Shown in pieces: positions 61,413 to 64,000 of a stretch of DNA of 64,000 nt. The position numbers and the translations under genes were made by a program. Each line of letters opens with the position of its first letter. Position 1 is the first letter of the stretch. This DNA comes from Azospirillum cavernae (GTDB lineage: Bacteria; Pseudomonadota; Alphaproteobacteria; Azospirillales; Azospirillaceae), in NCBI RefSeq assembly GCF_003590795.1, contig NZ_QYUL01000001.1, positions 513,001 through 577,000 on the forward strand, read 5' to 3'. Below the pieces are notes generated by a model. That model was not told the origin of the DNA. It ran no database searches and worked only from the letters and a program-made list of their open reading frames with translations.

Positions 61413-61452
61413 ATCCCCAGAAGATGGGTGATAATGCCGAATTTCTGGGGAT
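61413..61452. promoter_or_regulatory. 10-bp perfect inverted repeat in the LysR/oxidoreductase spacer
   Basis: ATCCCCAGAA (61413-61422) and TTCTGGGGAT (61443-61452) are exactly complementary, 20 bases apart, in the 117-bp divergent spacer. This is a candidate binding site for the LysR protein; the alternative is an RNA hairpin in either leader. Confidence 0.55.
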
Positions 61453-61519
61453 AGGACCACAGGGTAACGTCGTGGGCGTCGCAACCAACCTCGTCACACG
61501 ACGACAGGGAGATGCCCCG

Positions 61520-62497
61520 ATGATCCGTTCCATCCGTCTGAACCAGCCCGGCGGCCCCGAAGCCCTGCGCGCCGAAATGATCGACCTGCCGCCCGCCGGG
61601 CCGGGGGAATTGCGCATCCGCCACGCGGCGGCGGGCGTCAATTATGTGGACGTCTACCACCGCACCGGCTTGTACCCGTTGCCCGCCTTTCCCGCCGTGA
61701 TCGGGGTGGAGGCCGCTGGCGTGGTGGAGGAGGTCGGGGCGGGCGTGTCCGGCTTCACCGTCGGCGACCGCGTCGCCTGGGCCGGGTTGCCCGTCGGCGG
61801 CTACGCCGAAGCGCGGCTGTTGCCCGCTGAACGCGCCATCCGCCTGCCCGACGGGGTGGAGGCGGTGACTGCGGCCTCGCTGCTGCTGCGCGGGATCACC
61901 GCGCACATGCTGTTGACCCGCGTTCGCCCGCTCGGGCCGGGCGACACGCTGCTGGTTCATGCGGCGGCGGGCGGGCTTGGGCTGGTGCTGACGCAATGGG
62001 CCAAGAGCCTGGGGGCCACCGTGATTGGGACGGTCGGCAGCCCGGACAAGGCCGACATCGCCCGCGCCCACGGTCTGGACCATGCGATCCTGTATCGCGA
62101 GGCCGATTTCGTCGCCGAAACCCGCGCGCTGACCGACGGGCGCGGCGTGGATCTGGTGGTGGACGGCATCGGCGGCGACACGCTGCGGCGCAGCCTGGAC
62201 GCGGCGCGCGCCTTCGGCATGGTCGCCAGCGTCGGGCAGGCGGGTGGCCCCATTCCGGCGCTGGACGTCGCAGACCTCGGCCCGCGCCGCTCGCTCTGCC
62301 TGTCGCGGCCCAGCGTGTTCGGTTACATGACCGATCTCGCCACCTATCGAACGGCGGCGAGCGTTGTCCTGGACTGGGTGGCGGTGGGCGCCTTGCGGGT
62401 CGGGCCGGTCGCCTGTCTGCCGTTGGAGGCGGCGGCGGAGGCTCACCGCCTGTTGGAAGGGCGGGGCGCCGGTGGGGCGCTGGTGTTGACGCCGTAA
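61520..62497 (+). CDS. Quinone oxidoreductase (NADPH, MDR superfamily)
   Basis: A 325-residue zinc-less medium-chain reductase of the QOR/zeta-crystallin type, beginning MIRSIRLNQPGGPEALRAEM. It contains AAGVNYVDVYHRTGLYP near residue 37, the nucleotide motif VHAAAGGLGLVLTQWAKSLG near residue 146, and GTVGSPDKADIARAHGLDH. It would reduce quinones with NADPH. The ATG at 61520 has AGGGAG ten bases upstream. The LysR gene next to it is the likely regulator. Confidence 0.9.
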   Translation: MIRSIRLNQPGGPEALRAEMIDLPPAGPGELRIRHAAAGVNYVDVYHRTGLYPLPAFPAVIGVEAAGVVEEVGAGVSGFTVGDRVAWAGLPVGGYAEARLLPAERAIRLPDGVEAVTAASLLLRGITAHMLLTRVRPLGPGDTLLVHAAAGGLGLVLTQWAKSLGATVIGTVGSPDKADIARAHGLDHAILYREADFVAETRALTDGRGVDLVVDGIGGDTLRRSLDAARAFGMVASVGQAGGPIPALDVADLGPRRSLCLSRPSVFGYMTDLATYRTAASVVLDWVAVGALRVGPVACLPLEAAAEAHRLLEGRGAGGALVLTP

Positions 62498-62512
62498 GCG
62501 GTGGCCTCTTTG

Positions 62513-62546
62513 ACCATGATTTGGGGGAAATTCCTCAAGTCATGGT
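62513..62546 (+). terminator. Hairpin after the quinone oxidoreductase gene
   Basis: ACCATGA (62513-62519) pairs with TCATGGT (62540-62546), and the flanks inside (TTTGGGGGAA with TTCCTCAAG) also pair with wobbles, giving a long imperfect stem 16 bp after the stop codon. No T-run follows; it is a probable terminator or stability element. Confidence 0.45.
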
Positions 62547-62639
62547 TGTGGGGGATGGGGGATCTGTATCGACGACAGCCGTGATGAGACGTTTTGCCAC
62601 GCCAATCTATGGCTGCAATCGTGTGTTTCACGGCTCGCG

Positions 62640-62890
62640 CTGCATATCAAAGTATGCAGAAAACATATGCGGGATTATGCTCAAAAATTAAGCAAAAGAA
62701 ATATAATAAGAAGAATGAGAATTTTTAGTTCTAAATTACACCAAAAAGAGAAGCAAAAATACACTCATCCCTGCGTAAATTCATGCCTTCAGAGAGAATA
62801 TTTAAAACCTGACCTATTGGTTATATAAGAGAATTATTGTTTATATTTTGACGCTTTTCCCATGCCGCCGTACCTTTTGTGCACGCTCTT
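62640..62890. other. AT-rich leader before the chemoreceptor gene
   Basis: About 220 bp of AT-rich sequence (for example AATATAATAAGAAGAATGAG) precedes the receptor gene. No open frame of coding character is seen. It probably contains the receptor promoter; I could not place a sigma28-type site with confidence. Confidence 0.5.
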
Positions 62891-62906
62891 CAAGAGGATG
62901 GTTGGC

Positions 62907-64000
62907 ATGCAAAACATCAAAATCCGCATCAAATTCGTAATTTTGTCTCTGGTCATGCTCGTCGCCTTGACCGGAATTGGTGTGATCCTCTTGATGGCGC
63001 TGCGCGATCAACAAGAGGAAAACAGCCACGACAAAGTCCAGGCGATCACCGAAGCGGCGGTGAACATCGTCACAAGCTTTGAACAACGCGTCGCCAAAGG
63101 CGAGTTGACGCTGGAGCAGGCGCAGGAGGCCGCGCGCCACAGCCTGCGGGCCATGCGTTATTCCGGCGGCGAGTACATCTTCGCCACTGACATCGACGGT
63201 AAAACTTATGTCCATGGCGGCCGCCCGGAAATGGAGGGCCGCAACATGATCGAGGCGAAGGACGCCAACGGCGTCGCCTTCATTCGCAAACTGACCGAGG
63301 GCGCCCGCAAGGGTGGGCAATTCGTCGAATATTCCTGGCCGAAGGCGGGCGCCAGCGAAGCCAGCCCGAAGGTTGGCTTCGCCCAACTGTCGCCGGATTG
63401 GAAATGGGTGATCGGCACCGGCGTCTACATCGACAATCTTGAGGCGGACTTCCGCCGACACGCGATGCAGGCCGGGGTGCTGGGGATCGGCTTAGGCGGC
63501 GCTGGTTTGATCCTGGCCTACCTGATCGCCCGCTCCATCAGCGAACCACTGCTGCGGTTGAGCGTGGTGATGCGCCGTTTGTCGCGCGATGATCTGACCG
63601 TCACGGTTCCTGACACGGAGCGGGGCGACGAGATTGGGGAGATGGCCAAGGCGGTTGGCGTCTTCAAAGAGCGTGGCGTCGAAAACCAACGGCTGCGTCA
63701 GGCCCAGGAAGAGATGCAGGCGAAGGCGGAGAACGACCGCAAGGCCTTGCTGATGAAGCTTGCGGACAATTTTGAACGGTCCATCGGCGACGTGGTGTCC
63801 GCCGTCACGGCGTCGGCCAACGACATGCAGACCTCCGCCGAGACGCTGACGACGACGACGGGCGCGGCGGTCAGCCGTTCCACCGCCGCCGCTGGCGCGG
63901 CGGAAGAGGCGGCGGTCAGCGTCAACACAGTGGCCGGGGCGACCGAGGAGTTGACCGCTTCGATCCGGGAAATCAGCCGACAGGTGTCCGCGTCCAACGA
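62907..64000 (+). CDS. Membrane methyl-accepting chemotaxis protein (cut by window edge)
   Basis: The open frame runs from the ATG at 62907 (GAGG nine bases upstream; an ATG at 62898 is also in frame) to the edge, 364 residues without a stop. Order: helix 1 (residues about 10-32), periplasmic single Cache-type domain (residues about 40-180, with YSGGEYIFATDIDGKTYVHGG and WKWVIGTGVYIDN), helix 2 (about 190-212), HAMP domain (ARSISEPLLRLSVVMRRLSRDDL onward), and the beginning of the signalling coiled coil. Cache_2-type receptors often sense small organic acids. The hairpin tip lies outside the window. Confidence 0.92.
   Translation, partial: MQNIKIRIKFVILSLVMLVALTGIGVILLMALRDQQEENSHDKVQAITEAAVNIVTSFEQRVAKGELTLEQAQEAARHSLRAMRYSGGEYIFATDIDGKTYVHGGRPEMEGRNMIEAKDANGVAFIRKLTEGARKGGQFVEYSWPKAGASEASPKVGFAQLSPDWKWVIGTGVYIDNLEADFRRHAMQAGVLGIGLGGAGLILAYLIARSISEPLLRLSVVMRRLSRDDLTVTVPDTERGDEIGEMAKAVGVFKERGVENQRLRQAQEEMQAKAENDRKALLMKLADNFERSIGDVVSAVTASANDMQTSAETLTTTTGAAVSRSTAAAGAAEEAAVSVNTVAGATEELTASIREISRQVSASN

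Noticed and set aside
62820..62906. Sigma28 (flagellar) promoter of the chemoreceptor
   Set aside because: No TAAA-N15-GCCGATAA-like sequence could be aligned; only an AT-rich region and GCCGCCGTA are seen.
1..64000. CRISPR array
   Set aside because: No regularly spaced repeats or cas genes were seen; the only direct repeats are the 27-bp tandem pair at 15394 and short motifs.

Overview
The window is high-GC DNA with strong GC bias at third codon positions. Its gene repertoire (an NDUFS4-like complex I accessory subunit, DUF2125, DUF882, a Zur-type palindrome, many aromatic-catabolism regulators) suggests an alphaproteobacterium, most likely a Rhodospirillales/Azospirillum-like soil or plant-associated organism. 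This is inferred from gene content only; there is no rRNA or other marker gene to fix the taxon.

Region 1 (1-16.6 kb) looks like a catabolic island for a nitrogen-rich amine or guanidino compound. A leftward operon runs ureohydrolase, periplasmic amino-acid-type binding protein, two permeases, ATPase, class III aminotransferase, gamma-glutamyltransferase (cut by the left edge). A GntR/FCD regulator is divergent from it, with an ATCGTATACAAT operator between. Next come a leftward MFS transporter, aldehyde dehydrogenase and outer-membrane porin set, and a rightward amidase, TetR regulator, flavin amine oxidase and second ureohydrolase set. The substrate is unknown.

Region 2 (16.6-25 kb) is a gentisate pathway: aromatic-acid MFS importer, gentisate 1,2-dioxygenase, Rieske ferredoxin, and ring-hydroxylating oxygenase beta and alpha subunits (salicylate 5-hydroxylase type) on the minus strand; ferredoxin reductase, glutathione-dependent maleylpyruvate isomerase and fumarylpyruvate hydrolase on the plus strand; and an IclR regulator. 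Together these would take salicylate to fumarate plus pyruvate.

Region 3 (25-36.6 kb) is a single rightward operon behind a near-consensus sigma54 promoter with upstream inverted repeats: benzaldehyde-type dehydrogenase, aryl-alcohol dehydrogenase, then an envelope module (DUF1302 outer-membrane protein, DUF1329 protein, YCF48/BNR-repeat protein, MMPL/RND permease). A convergent XylR/DmpR-type sigma54 activator closes it. I read this as uptake and oxidation of a hydrophobic aromatic alcohol whose acid product could feed region 2.

Region 4 (36.7-45.5 kb) holds a beta-lactamase-fold serine hydrolase, a soluble MCP-like signalling protein, a vanillate O-demethylase cluster (vanA, a GntR-family regulator, vanB) with a palindromic operator over the vanA -10 box, and a leftward zinc ABC transporter operon led by a 54-residue membrane protein and a perfect 18-bp Zur-like palindrome.

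Region 5 (45.5-47.9 kb) is a gene graveyard: fragments of a feruloyl-CoA-synthetase-like enzyme, an Lhr-type helicase, an AAA ATPase, a glycosyltransferase and transposases, ending in an AT-rich stretch. Region 6 (47.9-64 kb) is more core-like: DUF192 protein, MacAB-type tripartite exporter, tRNA-Pro and tRNA-Arg around a complex I accessory subunit, an ECF sigma/anti-sigma pair, a receiver-histidine kinase, a class II glutamine amidotransferase, several conserved proteins, ChaC, a LysR/quinone-oxidoreductase pair, and a membrane chemoreceptor that runs off the right edge.
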